Assembly: GCA_902362875.1 (NCBI GenBank)
Contig: CABIYF010000033.1
Coordinates: forward strand, 1-26,894
Source: Eubacteriaceae bacterium
GTDB lineage: Bacteria; Bacillota; Clostridia; Lachnospirales; Lachnospiraceae
Length of the DNA stretch: 26,894 nucleotides
Reading direction: 5' to 3'
Of this stretch, positions 1-7,046 are shown one piece after another. The notes under the pieces were generated by a model. The model was given only the letters and a program-made list of their open reading frames with translations, was not told the origin of the DNA and made no database searches. A program made the translations under genes and the position numbers. The number at the start of each line of letters is the position of its first letter. Position 1 is the first letter of the stretch.

Positions 1-113
1 AAAAATTATGCGATAGGTTGGGCTTGAAATTGGATATTGCTTCTACGGAAAAAGAATATACAAGACTGACCATTACATTTCCAAAAGGAATAGTTCATAA
101 TTTTTCAGAGTAA
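1..113 (+). CDS. C-terminal tail of a sensor histidine kinase (partial)
   Basis: An open frame without a start runs from the left edge to a TAA at 111-113. It ends in LCDRLGLKLDIAS and a short beta-strand-like tail, TRLTITFPKG. The 'CDRLGL.L.I.S' pattern followed by a short strand matches the last segment of HATPase_c domains of VanS-like membrane kinases. Only about 36 residues are visible, so this rests on a short motif. Cargo or regulatory two-component systems often sit just before the sigma-like gene in Tn1549-type elements. Signal and partner cannot be inferred. Confidence 0.55.
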   Translation, partial: KLCDRLGLKLDIASTEKEYTRLTITFPKGIVHNFSE

Positions 114-247
114 TTTGAAAACCATGCCAACATTGATACGGTGCTTTAAGGGGGCTTGCATTATGGAAAACTTTAAGTACAATTATTTGCAATCAAATTC
201 CACCTAATAGCACACTATTAAAAATTGAATATGTTTTAGCTTTAAAG

Positions 248-283
248 GCTCGTACAGACTATATGTTTTGTGCGGGCTTTTTT
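248..283 (+). terminator. Rho-independent terminator after the kinase-side operon
   Basis: GGCTCGTACA and TGTGCGGGCT form a stem that uses G-U wobbles, closed by a short AT-rich loop and followed by six T residues. It separates the kinase tail from the sigma-like gene. In the 293 bp between 114 and 406 I see no convincing gene. A 14-codon ORF at 163-207 has a good ribosome site but nothing else in its favour. Confidence 0.7.
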
Positions 284-406
284 CATACCCGAAAAAAATT
301 TAAAAATTTTTCAAAAGAGGTCATTAAATCACACCTTTCATTCCCTATATGGTGCGGAAAGAGGGATAAACACTTTTCAAATCATAGTGGAAAGGGGGTG
401 AGATTG

Positions 407-826
407 ATGAAACCGTCTGACTTCCAGAAAACAGTTCAATGTCGCTTTGAAAGTTGTTTGAAGAAAGTTGTCCGTCATGTTGTAAAGGACTACCAACAAG
501 GATTGAAACGACGAAAAGATAAAGAAATTCCATTCTGTGAACTTCCAGAAATTTTCGTTGAAAATTTTGCTGTGAGGGACGACTACGAAACAGATTATAC
601 AATCTTTTCAGTATGTGGCATTGATATTCGTGTCCTTGATGATGAGCTGGCAGAAGCCTTGAAAAAACTTCCAGAAAGAAAGAGAAATACTCTGTTAATG
701 TATTACTTCTTGGAAATGACAGAAAGTGAAATTGCCAACTTACAAAAGATTACGCAAAGCGGTGTATTTAGAAACCGACATCATGCTTTGGAAACTATGA
801 AAAAAATACTAAAGGAGAAGCAGTAA
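407..826 (+). CDS. Sigma-70 region 4-like regulator of the ICE
   Basis: A 139-residue protein. Its C-terminal half (about residues 80-139) contains LDDELAEALKKLPERKRNTL, then a helix pair with TESEIANLQ, which is the sigma region 4 helix-turn-helix pattern. There is no region 2, so it resembles the small sigma-factor-like proteins of Tn916-family elements (the Tn916 ORF7 position) that drive transfer and recombination genes. The start at 407 is chosen because AAGGGGGTG lies just upstream; the frame stays open back to 263, but no ribosome site supports an earlier start. Its stop is one base from the start of the next gene, so the two are co-translated. Target promoters are not identifiable from this window. 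Confidence 0.75.
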   Translation: MKPSDFQKTVQCRFESCLKKVVRHVVKDYQQGLKRRKDKEIPFCELPEIFVENFAVRDDYETDYTIFSVCGIDIRVLDDELAEALKKLPERKRNTLLMYYFLEMTESEIANLQKITQSGVFRNRHHALETMKKILKEKQ

Positions 827-827
827 A

Positions 828-1076
828 ATGAAGCAAACATTTAAGAAGCCGTCCTACTATTTGCTTTCGCAAGCAATGGACGGGGACGAAAAAGCGATTG
901 AAAAAATACTGGCATTTTATGACCCGTACATATCAAAGTGCTGTTTGCGCCCACTTTATGATGAATACGGCAATGTCTATATTGTTGTAGATATGGAGTT
1001 AAAGGGACTTATCCGAGAAGCACTTATCAAAATGATTTTAGGGTTTGATATTGCCTTAGAAATCGAAGAAGAATAA
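828..1076 (+). CDS. Tn916 ORF8-like helix-turn-helix protein
   Basis: An 82-residue protein beginning MKQTFKKPSYYLLSQAMDGD, with the 'A..GD..A...I...Y.PYI' signature of the short helix-turn-helix proteins of conjugative transposons (Tn916 ORF8 family). That signature also resembles sigma region 2 in miniature. Together with the preceding region 4-like protein it may act as a split sigma-like pair. It starts one base after the previous stop, and its ribosome site AAAGGAG lies inside the end of that gene, so translation is coupled. The Glu-rich C-terminus (EIEEE) is common in the family. The family call is good; the split-sigma idea is inference. Confidence 0.7.
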   Translation: MKQTFKKPSYYLLSQAMDGDEKAIEKILAFYDPYISKCCLRPLYDEYGNVYIVVDMELKGLIREALIKMILGFDIALEIEEE

Positions 1077-1086
1077 GCAGTTTTTA

Positions 1087-1407
1087 GCAGAGCATGGTTT
1101 AATGTCCCCCTCTTTCCTGCTCTGCCCTGCTTTTACATGAAAGCAACACGCTTTCGCCACAGCTCTTTGACAACTGAATAAAGCAGACAGATACGTTTGT
1201 GAGATAGCGAGCCACGGGGACTGTACGCCACGACCTTTCCAAAAGAAAGCGAGCGACCCACGCAGTGATCCGAGAGCGACTGTTGGAAAAGTCGTTTTGC
1301 CATGACCTATCCTCACAGAATAATGATACGTCCGCATGGTGCGGTTCTGCCCACAAGAATGGGAATAGTTGAGATACTAATGGAGCTTTCCAAAGCCGTC
1401 TGTCTGC
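1087..1407 (+). other. Gene-free structured region with nested inverted repeats inside the ICE
   Basis: Between the ORF8-like gene and the leader ORF there is no credible coding frame, but there are four complementary arm pairs. GCAGAGCA (1087-1094) pairs with TGCTCTGC (1118-1125). Then come three nested pairs: GCAGACAGA (1183-1191) with TCTGTCTGC (1399-1407); TGTGAG-ATAG (1198-1207) with CTAT-c-CTCACA (1307-1317); and ACGACCTTTCCAA (1230-1242) with TTGGAAAAGTCGT (1283-1295), the last with one mismatch in 13. The nesting is consistent with one folded RNA of about 225 nt or a recombination-related DNA structure. It lies directly upstream of the xis/int-like genes. I do not recognise it as a named RNA family. 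Confidence 0.5.
1167..1195 (+). promoter_or_regulatory. Possible promoter for the structured region and xis-like gene
   Basis: A perfect TTGACA (1167-1172) is followed after 17 bp by GATACG (1190-1195), a poor -10 hexamer. The -10 overlaps the first arm of the nested structure, so a transcript from here would start inside it. The weak -10 would suit activation by the element's own sigma-like proteins, but that is speculation. Confidence 0.25.
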
Positions 1408-1452
1408 TTATGTAACTTATAAATAGACACACAGTAAAGGGGGTGTTACATT

Positions 1453-1518
1453 ATGTTAAATACTGATGTGTTAAATGATGTGATGTTCCAGCGAGGTAAG
1501 GTGTTGGAATATGAATAA
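1453..1518 (+). CDS. 21-residue leader peptide overlapping the xis-like gene
   Basis: An ATG at 1453 is preceded by AGGGGG (1438-1443) at nine bases. The frame encodes 21 residues, beginning MLNTDVLNDVMFQ, and stops at 1516-1518, overlapping the next gene's ATG (1511) by eight bases. The arrangement is typical of a leader ORF that couples translation to a downstream regulator. No family is recognised and the peptide has no hydrophobic or signal character. It could be a chance frame, but its ribosome site is stronger than that of the gene it overlaps. Confidence 0.4.
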   Translation: MLNTDVLNDVMFQRGKVLEYE

Positions 1519-1705
1519 AACGAAGATAAGAGCAACGGAACAGCCGATTGCTGTTGATATAGAGGGACTGTCTGCTATGTTATCTTGTGGTCGTGCTACT
1601 GCAAGAAAGATTGGCGAGCAGGCAGGAGCAAAAATTGTGATAGGTCGCAGGGTTCTTTATTCCATAGAAAAAGTCAAGAAATACTTGTTATATTTGGAAG
1701 AATAG
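1511..1705 (+). CDS. xis: Excisionase-like winged-helix DNA-binding protein
   Basis: A 64-residue protein. LSAMLSCGRATARKIGEQAG is a helix-turn-helix of the MerR/excisionase type (about residues 20-40). It is followed by a beta-hairpin wing with IGRRVLYSIEKVKKYL, the usual ending of excisionase-family proteins, where the conserved Arg and Tyr position the protein on DNA. Its place directly before the integrase, and its size, match the Xis-like proteins of Tn1549-type elements. It would bend the element ends and favour excision. The start is fixed by the overlap with the leader ORF; its own ribosome site is weak (GAGGTAAGG, about ten bases away), which fits coupling. The symbol reflects role and position, not verified function. 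Confidence 0.7.
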   Translation: MNKTKIRATEQPIAVDIEGLSAMLSCGRATARKIGEQAGAKIVIGRRVLYSIEKVKKYLLYLEE

Positions 1706-1717
1706 AGCGATTTTCTA

Positions 1718-1746
1718 TTTATGTTCTCTGGCGTGTGTAGTATAAT
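1718..1746 (+). promoter_or_regulatory. Candidate integrase promoter
   Basis: TATAAT (1741-1746) is a perfect -10, 17 bp after a weak -35, TTTATG (1718-1723). It lies between the xis-like stop and the integrase start and would give a leader of about 57 nt. A separate integrase promoter would allow integration without expression of the excisionase. Confidence 0.4.
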
Positions 1747-1767
1747 AAGAAAGGACAAAGCATGCTG

Positions 1768-1810
1768 TGAGAACAAGAAAAGAGGCTTTTTCAGAAAGGA
1801 ATGGTTCTCA
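1768..1810 (+). promoter_or_regulatory. Hairpin enclosing the integrase ribosome-binding site
   Basis: TGAGAAC (1768-1774) is complementary to GTTCTCA (1804-1810), whose last base is the A of the integrase start codon. An inner GAAAAG/CTTTTC hairpin sits in the loop, and the ribosome site AGAAAGGA (1793-1800) lies between the two stems. Such a fold would hold the start region in a loop and could lower translation of the integrase. Confidence 0.35.
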
Positions 1811-3030
1811 TGGCAATTAGTAGAAAAGACCCAAAAGGAAGAAAATTAAGAGAGGGCGAAAACTGGCGTAATGATGGAAGATACAGTTATCGTTATACAG
1901 ATGTAAGAACAGGCAAGAGATTGACAGTCTATGCACAAGATTTACCAGAGCTTCGAGAAAAAGAGAAGCAGATTGCAAAAGATATGGAAGATAACATATT
2001 GACAGAAGGAGCAATCAAAAAAATGACGCTCAACACGTTATTTGAGCGTTATATGGAAACTCGTGAGCTGGCTGATACTACAAGAGTTAGTTATGTTCGT
2101 GCTTGGGAAAACAGAGTAAAAGACGAGATTGGAAATATTAAAGTTGTTCAGCTTTTACCCTCACATATTAAAGCGTATTATGCGAAACTTTCCAAAGCTG
2201 GATATGCTTATTCTACAATCAAGTATATTCACAACCTGCTTTATCCTGCATTAGAAATGGCTGTTGATGATGATATTATCCGAAAGAACCCTGCAAAAAG
2301 TTCCATTAGTGATTATGGAAAAACAGCAGAGGAAAAAGAAGCCTTAACAGTTTCTCAACAAGAAAAGTTTATGGAGTTTGTAAAACAGAGCAATGTCTAT
2401 AACACATATTATCCTATGTTTACCATAATGATTGGTACGGGGTTAAGGTGTGGGGAGCTTATTGGTCTTACATGGAAAGATATAAACATCAAGGCAAAAA
2501 CGGTTAATGTAGACCACCAGCTCATTTATAAGAATTTAGGCGACGGTTGCAAGTTCCATATCTCTACACCAAAAACGGAGTCGGGTATTCGTATTATACC
2601 TATGACACAAGAAGTTGCAAAAGCCTTTGAGGAACAAAGGAAAATCAATTTTATGCTTGCAAAGGATAAGAGCATTGAGGTGGACGGGTATTCGGGGTTT
2701 GTCTTTACAGCAAAATCGGGCAGACCGCTTATGCCGAATGGCGTAAATAGTGTTTTATACAACATTGTAGACGCATATAACAAAACCGAAGTAGAGAGAG
2801 CAAAAAAAGAGCATAGGAAAGCAGAGCTGTTACCAAAGTTTTCAGCTCATGTAATGCGTCACACAGCTTGTACCAGAATGGCAGAGTGCCGTATGGATGT
2901 AAAAGTTCTTCAATATATTATGGGACACGCTCATATAGATGTAACAATGGAAGTGTATAACCATATTGGAGAGCTGACAAGGATTGAAAATGAGATTGCA
3001 AGACTAGATAGTATGGTGTTAAATGCTTGA
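1810..3030 (+). CDS. int: Tyrosine recombinase (ICE integrase, Tn916/Tn1549 family)
   Basis: A 406-residue integrase. An N-terminal AP2-like arm-binding domain (about 1-65, rich in basic and aromatic residues) is followed by a SAM-like core-binding domain (about 70-165) and the catalytic domain. The catalytic set is complete: Arg213 in TGLRCGEL, Lys255 in the STPKTESG beta-hairpin, His347 and Arg350 in HVMRH, His373 in MGHAHID and the nucleophile Tyr383 in MEVYNHIG. The start at 1810 is preferred over the in-frame ATG at 1801, because AGAAAGGA touches 1801 with no spacer but lies nine bases from 1810. The enzyme joins and excises the element at AT-rich sites through a covalent 3'-phosphotyrosine. 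It reads toward the element end, and repeats just past its stop look like arm-type sites. A hairpin encloses its ribosome site. Confidence 0.93.
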   Translation: MAISRKDPKGRKLREGENWRNDGRYSYRYTDVRTGKRLTVYAQDLPELREKEKQIAKDMEDNILTEGAIKKMTLNTLFERYMETRELADTTRVSYVRAWENRVKDEIGNIKVVQLLPSHIKAYYAKLSKAGYAYSTIKYIHNLLYPALEMAVDDDIIRKNPAKSSISDYGKTAEEKEALTVSQQEKFMEFVKQSNVYNTYYPMFTIMIGTGLRCGELIGLTWKDINIKAKTVNVDHQLIYKNLGDGCKFHISTPKTESGIRIIPMTQEVAKAFEEQRKINFMLAKDKSIEVDGYSGFVFTAKSGRPLMPNGVNSVLYNIVDAYNKTEVERAKKEHRKAELLPKFSAHVMRHTACTRMAECRMDVKVLQYIMGHAHIDVTMEVYNHIGELTRIENEIARLDSMVLNA

Positions 3031-3066
3031 CACCACAAAAAGAGAAATTGGTGTCAAATTGGTGTC
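3027..3066 (+). repeat. Direct and inverted TGGTGTC repeats near the ICE end (putative integrase arm sites)
   Basis: AAATTGGTGTC occurs twice in perfect tandem (3045-3055 and 3056-3066), and an inverted copy, TTGACACCA, overlaps the integrase stop (3027-3035). Tn916-family integrases bind short direct repeats near each end through their N-terminal domain, so these are natural arm-site candidates. A T-run is absent, so the inverted pair is not an ordinary terminator. Confidence 0.5.
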
Positions 3067-3105
3067 AAAACAGAAAAAATCACAATTTCAAAAGAAATAA
3101 GATAC

Positions 3106-3134
3106 TGCAAACCATTGATTTTAAAGGGTTTGCA
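3106..3134. repeat. Inverted repeat near the ICE-chromosome junction
   Basis: TGCAAACC (3106-3113) and GGTTTGCA (3127-3134) form an 8-bp perfect inverted repeat around a 13-base AT-rich centre, followed by eight A residues. It lies between the arm-like repeats and the CIRCE operator. It may be part of the core attachment region; a terminator role is unlikely because the following tract is A rather than T on the plus strand. Confidence 0.35.
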
Positions 3135-3151
3135 AAAAAAATCTCAAAAAA

Positions 3152-3178
3152 TTAGCACTCACCTCTTGACAGTGCTAA
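3152..3178 (+). promoter_or_regulatory. CIRCE operator (HrcA site) for clpB
   Basis: TTAGCACTC (3152-3160), nine bases, then CAGTGCTAA (3170-3178). The CIRCE consensus is TTAGCACTC-N9-GAGTGCTAA, so only one base differs. It overlaps the -35 of the clpB promoter. HrcA bound here would repress clpB until heat or protein stress titrates the GroE chaperonin. Confidence 0.9.
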
Positions 3179-3194
3179 TAACGAGTGTTATATT
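3166..3194 (+). promoter_or_regulatory. Sigma-A promoter of clpB
   Basis: TTGACA (3166-3171), 17 bp, TATATT (3189-3194). The -35 lies inside the CIRCE element, the classic arrangement for HrcA repression. Transcription would begin near 3201 and give a leader of about 63 nt before the AAAGGAGG ribosome site. Confidence 0.85.
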
Positions 3195-3263
3195 ACGAAT
3201 AGAACAAAAGATAAATGGATATCTTAATATAGATAAATACCCATTCGTAAAGGAGGAAAGAGT

Positions 3264-5846
3264 ATGAACATCAACAAATTTACACAGAAGTCCATCGAGG
3301 CAGTCAATCAGTGTGAGAAGATTGCCTATGATCATGGACATCAGGAGATAGATCAGGAACACTTCTTATACAGCTTACTTACGATCGATGACAGTCTGAT
3401 CGCAAGCCTGCTTGAGAAGATGGGAATTAACAAAGAGACATTTTTAAGCCAGGTACAGGACTTATTGAATAAGAAGCCAAAAGTATCCGGTGGTCAGGTA
3501 TATATGAGCAATGACCTCAATCAGGTACTTCTTCACGGAGAAGACGAGATGAAAGCCATGAAAGACGAATATGTATCTGTGGAACATTTATTCCTTGCAA
3601 TGATCAAACATCCAAACAAGGCAGTCAAAGAATTATTCCGTGCTTATGGAATCACAAGAGATCGTTTCTTACAGGTATTATCACAGATCCGTGGCGGACA
3701 GAAAGTTACAAGTGATAACCCAGAAGAGACATACGACAGTCTTGAGAAATACGGATATGACCTTGTAAAGAGAGCCAGAGAACAGAAATTAGACCCAGTT
3801 ATCGGACGTGACAGCGAGATTCGTAATGTTGTTCGTATCTTATCAAGAAAGACAAAAAACAACCCAGTATTAATTGGTGAACCTGGTGTTGGTAAGACAG
3901 CCGTTGTCGAAGGATTGGCACAGAGAATCGTTCGTGGTGACGTTCCAGATCAGTTAAAAGACAAGACAATCTTCTCACTGGATATGGGTTCCTTAGTTGC
4001 AGGTGCCAAATATCGTGGTGAATTCGAAGAACGTTTGAAAGCAGTACTGGAAGAAGTGAAGAAGAGTGATGGACAGATCATCTTATTCATCGACGAACTT
4101 CATACGATCGTCGGTGCAGGTAAGACAGACGGAGCCATGGATGCAGGAAATATGTTAAAACCAATGCTTGCCAGAGGTGAATTACACTGCATCGGTGCCA
4201 CAACGTTAGATGAATACCGTCAGTATATCGAGAAAGACCAGGCACTGGAACGTCGTTTCCAGCCAGTTATGGTTGATCAGCCAACCGTGGAAGATACGAT
4301 TTCTATCTTAAGAGGTATCAAAGACAGATATGAAGTATATCACGGTGTTAAGATCACAGATGGTTCCTTAGTGGCAGCAGCAACGTTATCAAACCGTTAT
4401 ATCACAGACCGTTTCTTACCAGATAAAGCGATTGACTTAGTCGATGAGGCATGTGCCATGATCAAGACAGAGATGAACTCTCTGCCAGCAGAACTGGATG
4501 AAGTTCAGAGAAAGATCATGCAATTAGAGATTGAAGAAGCAGCACTGAAGAAAGAAGATGATCGATTAAGCAAAGAACGTCTGGAAGAATTACAGAAAGA
4601 ACTTGCCGAGATGCGAGAAGATTTCAAAGCAAGAAAAGCAAGATGGGAGAATGAGAAAGCTTCCGTTGAGAAAGTCTCCAAATTAAGAGAAGAGATTGAA
4701 TCTGTAAACAGCGAGATTCAGATTGCACAGAGAAATTATGACTTAAATAAAGCAGCCGAATTACAGTACGGCCGTCTGCCAGAACTGAAGAAACAGTTAG
4801 AAGAGGAAGAAGAACGTGTTGCAAATGAAGACCGTTCTATGGTAAGAGAATCCGTCACAGAAGACGAGATCGCCAAAATCATCTCCCGCTGGACAGGAAT
4901 TCCTGTAGCGAAACTAACTGAAAGTGAGAGAAACAAGACCCTGCATCTTGATCAGGTACTTCATGAGAGAGTTGTCGGACAGGATGAAGCAGTGGAACTT
5001 GTCACAGAATCTATCATCCGTTCCAAAGCCGGAATCAAAGATCCAAGCAAACCAATTGGTTCTTTCTTATTCCTTGGACCAACAGGTGTAGGTAAGACAG
5101 AACTTGCCAAAGCACTGGCAGAAAGCTTATTTGACAACGAACAGAATATTGTCCGTATCGATATGAGTGAATACATGGAGAAACACTCCGTGGCAAGACT
5201 GATCGGAGCGCCTCCGGGATATGTCGGATACGAAGAAGGTGGACAACTTACGGAAGCAGTCAGAAGAAAACCTTACTCTGTTGTCTTATTTGACGAGATC
5301 GAGAAAGCTCATCCAGATGTATTTAATATCTTATTACAGGTATTAGACGATGGACGAATCACAGACTCCAAAGGTAAGACCGTAGACTTTAAGAACACGA
5401 TCCTGATCATGACATCCAATATCGGATCTTCCTACCTGTTAGAAGGAATCGATGAAGATGGTAACATCAAACCAGAAGCACAGGATATGGTTATGAATGA
5501 CCTGAAGAATCATTTCAGACCAGAATTCTTAAATCGTCTGGATGAAACGATCATGTTCAAGCCATTAACAAAAGCCAATATCACAAATATCATTGATTTA
5601 CTGGTCAAAGACCTGAACCGTCGATTAGCAGACAAAGAATTAAACGTAGAATTAACACCAGCAGCCAAAAGTTATGTTGCCGATCATGGTTATGAACCAA
5701 TGTATGGAGCAAGACCACTGAAGAGATATCTGCAGAAGAGTGTAGAGACACTGGCTGCAAGATTAATCTTGAGTGATGGGGTTGATGCTGAGGATACGAT
5801 TTTGATTGATGTTGAGAATGATCAGCTGATTGCTAAAGTTAAGTAG
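3264..5846 (+). CDS. clpB: ClpB-type AAA+ disaggregase
   Basis: 860 residues, the normal ClpB length. Domains in order: Clp_N double repeat (about 1-145); first AAA+ module with Walker A GEPGVGKT (205-212) and Walker B ILFIDELH (Asp277, Glu278); a long coiled-coil middle domain (about 405-525) that distinguishes ClpB from ClpA/ClpC; a second AAA+ module with Walker A GPTGVGKT (605-612) and Walker B VVLFDEIE (Asp677, Glu678); and a ClpB_D2-small C-terminal domain. The P-loop IGF/LGF-type motif used to dock ClpP was not identified, as expected for a disaggregase. With DnaK/DnaJ/GrpE it pulls aggregated proteins through its hexamer pore. It is monocistronic, under HrcA/CIRCE control, and ends at a strong terminator. 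The ICE sits immediately upstream but leaves the promoter intact. Confidence 0.97.
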   Translation: MNINKFTQKSIEAVNQCEKIAYDHGHQEIDQEHFLYSLLTIDDSLIASLLEKMGINKETFLSQVQDLLNKKPKVSGGQVYMSNDLNQVLLHGEDEMKAMKDEYVSVEHLFLAMIKHPNKAVKELFRAYGITRDRFLQVLSQIRGGQKVTSDNPEETYDSLEKYGYDLVKRAREQKLDPVIGRDSEIRNVVRILSRKTKNNPVLIGEPGVGKTAVVEGLAQRIVRGDVPDQLKDKTIFSLDMGSLVAGAKYRGEFEERLKAVLEEVKKSDGQIILFIDELHTIVGAGKTDGAMDAGNMLKPMLARGELHCIGATTLDEYRQYIEKDQALERRFQPVMVDQPTVEDTISILRGIKDRYEVYHGVKITDGSLVAAATLSNRYITDRFLPDKAIDLVDEACAMIKTEMNSLPAELDEVQRKIMQLEIEEAALKKEDDRLSKERLEELQKELAEMREDFKARKARWENEKASVEKVSKLREEIESVNSEIQIAQRNYDLNKAAELQYGRLPELKKQLEEEEERVANEDRSMVRESVTEDEIAKIISRWTGIPVAKLTESERNKTLHLDQVLHERVVGQDEAVELVTESIIRSKAGIKDPSKPIGSFLFLGPTGVGKTELAKALAESLFDNEQNIVRIDMSEYMEKHSVARLIGAPPGYVGYEEGGQLTEAVRRKPYSVVLFDEIEKAHPDVFNILLQVLDDGRITDSKGKTVDFKNTILIMTSNIGSSYLLEGIDEDGNIKPEAQDMVMNDLKNHFRPEFLNRLDETIMFKPLTKANITNIIDLLVKDLNRRLADKELNVELTPAAKSYVADHGYEPMYGARPLKRYLQKSVETLAARLILSDGVDAEDTILIDVENDQLIAKVK

Positions 5847-5879
5847 TTTGGCCAATTGTAGTTAATTTATATAAATAGA

Positions 5880-5917
5880 AGAAGCTTTGAGTAAGATACT
5901 TAAGGCTTCTTTTTTTG
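5880..5917 (+). terminator. Terminator of clpB
   Basis: AGAAGCTTTGAGTA (5880-5893) pairs with TACTTAAGGCTTCT (5897-5910) over 14 bp including two G-U pairs, with a 3-base loop and seven following T residues. Confidence 0.92.
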
Positions 5918-5950
5918 CCTTATTTTATATGATATGTAATCAATTTAATG

Positions 5951-5978
5951 TTGACAATTAATGTAAATATGATAAAAT
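5951..5978 (+). promoter_or_regulatory. Promoter of the Rpn-like gene
   Basis: TTGACA (5951-5956), 16 bp, TAAAAT (5973-5978). It gives an AT-rich leader of about 108 nt before the AGGAGG site at about 6080. Confidence 0.65.
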
Positions 5979-6092
5979 AAAGGAAAATGTAAAATATTTA
6001 CTTCAAATATCAAAATTCTATTTTCTTGCAAGAGAATATCTAATAACACAAAGTTATCTATTAATATCATATCTAACATAGGAGGACTGCTT

Positions 6093-6923
6093 ATGGCAAA
6101 AACTGACGAGCTTATGAAGAACCTATTTAAGCACAAAGAAATTTTCGCTGATCTGTTTAATGCAACGATATTTAATGGACAGCAATTGATCAAACCAGAG
6201 AAATTAACTGAAATCAATACTGAAAATATTCATATCGAAGATTCAATACAAGACAAAGACAATATAAATTCTAATATTACAAAACGGTACAGAGATTTAT
6301 GCATGCGTCAAAATGACAGCATTCTTCAGATAATTTTAGGATGTGAAGATCAAAGCGAAGTAGATTATTCAATGCCAATTCGCACCATGCTTTATGATTC
6401 TTTAAAATATACAGAGCAGCAAAAGAATTTGGAACTTAAATCAATTATTCCGAACTACAAAATGAATCTATTATGGGCATATAATATAAAAGACATTGAC
6501 AAATTTAAAAGCGATTTACAGTATATTCTTTACATGTTAAAATATAAAGAAGAAAAAGAAAATTTAAAAGAGTATATTTCAGAAAATAACGATAACCTTC
6601 AAAAAATGAATCAGGATAGTCATAATGTAGCAGTTGCATTATTGAATCATAAACTACCAGAGCTAATTGAAGATGATAAGAAAGGAGAAATTCGTATGGG
6701 AAAAAATGCAATAGAAGCAATTCATGATGACGGAATAGCAGAGGGAGATACTTTGCACCGAATTCTTTTGATAATGAAAAAAATTCAAAAAGGAAAAACA
6801 TTAGCAACAATCGCAGATGAAATAGAGGAAGAAGAAAAAGATATATTGCCAATATATACAATGATTAAAGATCATCCAAATGAATCGAAAGAAGAAATTT
6901 ATAAGTTATTGCAAGCAAATTAG
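6093..6923 (+). CDS. Rpn-family (PD-(D/E)XK) nuclease/transposase-like protein, apparently lacking a central segment
   Basis: 276 residues. The N-terminal part carries FADLFNA, then RYRD (Asp69) and CEDQSEVDYSMPIRTMLYD (Glu85, Gln87), the recognisable core of Rpn family recombination-promoting nucleases that are abundant in gut clostridia. Between the helix ending LKYTEQ (about 108) and SIIPNYKMNLLWAYNI (from 117), family members as I remember them carry roughly 45-55 more residues, including a strand and a 'YYG..PW..P.SL' motif. That block is missing here, without a frameshift. The C-terminal region is charged and repeat-prone, as usual. The missing segment belongs to the nuclease fold, so the product may be inactive or a regulator. 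The start is supported by AGGAGG eight bases upstream. An IS256-family element lies 51 bp downstream. Confidence 0.7.
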   Translation: MAKTDELMKNLFKHKEIFADLFNATIFNGQQLIKPEKLTEINTENIHIEDSIQDKDNINSNITKRYRDLCMRQNDSILQIILGCEDQSEVDYSMPIRTMLYDSLKYTEQQKNLELKSIIPNYKMNLLWAYNIKDIDKFKSDLQYILYMLKYKEEKENLKEYISENNDNLQKMNQDSHNVAVALLNHKLPELIEDDKKGEIRMGKNAIEAIHDDGIAEGDTLHRILLIMKKIQKGKTLATIADEIEEEEKDILPIYTMIKDHPNESKEEIYKLLQAN

Positions 6924-6942
6924 TGGGATATGCAAATTTTCG

Positions 6943-6968
6943 TAATGAAAGAAAGCTTTCTTTCATTA
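6943..6968. repeat. 26-bp perfect palindrome downstream of the Rpn-like gene
   Basis: The half-site TAATGAAAGAAAG (6943-6955) is followed immediately by its exact reverse complement (6956-6968). There is no loop and no T-run, so a terminator role is uncertain; cruciform or protein binding is possible. The IS256-family element inserted at its edge, and its 8-bp target duplication starts within the last two palindrome bases. Confidence 0.6.
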
Positions 6969-6974
6969 TCCTGC
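6967..6974. repeat. Left target-site duplication of the IS256-family element
   Basis: TATCCTGC directly precedes the left inverted repeat and is identical to 8459-8466. Eight base pairs is typical of the IS256 family. Confidence 0.88.
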
Positions 6975-7046
6975 GGGAGTATCCCAAAGTTTGTGTAAAC
7001 CTTCAAACTGATGTAAGATAATATTACTCAGTTTGGAGGTTTTTTT

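Larger units (their letters stand above)
1..3140 (+). mobile_element. Integrase end of a Tn916/Tn1549-type integrative conjugative element (continues off the left edge)
   Basis: The gene order sensor-kinase tail, sigma-region-4 protein, ORF8-like protein, excisionase-like protein and tyrosine integrase is the usual regulation/recombination end of Tn916-family elements. The integrase reads outward toward the clpB gene. The right junction is not resolved. It should lie after the integrase stop (3030) and before the clpB CIRCE operator (3152), because CIRCE is host sequence; candidates are the A-rich tracts around 3135-3150. The other end, the conjugation genes and any cargo are outside the window. 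Confidence 0.8.

Noticed and set aside
163..207. 14-codon ORF with a good ribosome site before the terminator at 248
   Set aside because: It is too short, with no conserved features and no coupling to a downstream gene.
1056..1356. Minus-strand open frames across the ICE structured region
   Set aside because: They have no ribosome site and no family resemblance, and they coincide with the inverted repeats, which keep several frames open by chance.
6924..6986. Outer stem TGGGATA (6924-6930) with TATCCCA (6980-6986) enclosing the 26-bp palindrome
   Set aside because: The right arm lies inside the left inverted repeat of the IS256-family element and so was not part of the original sequence; the pairing is a chance result of the insertion.
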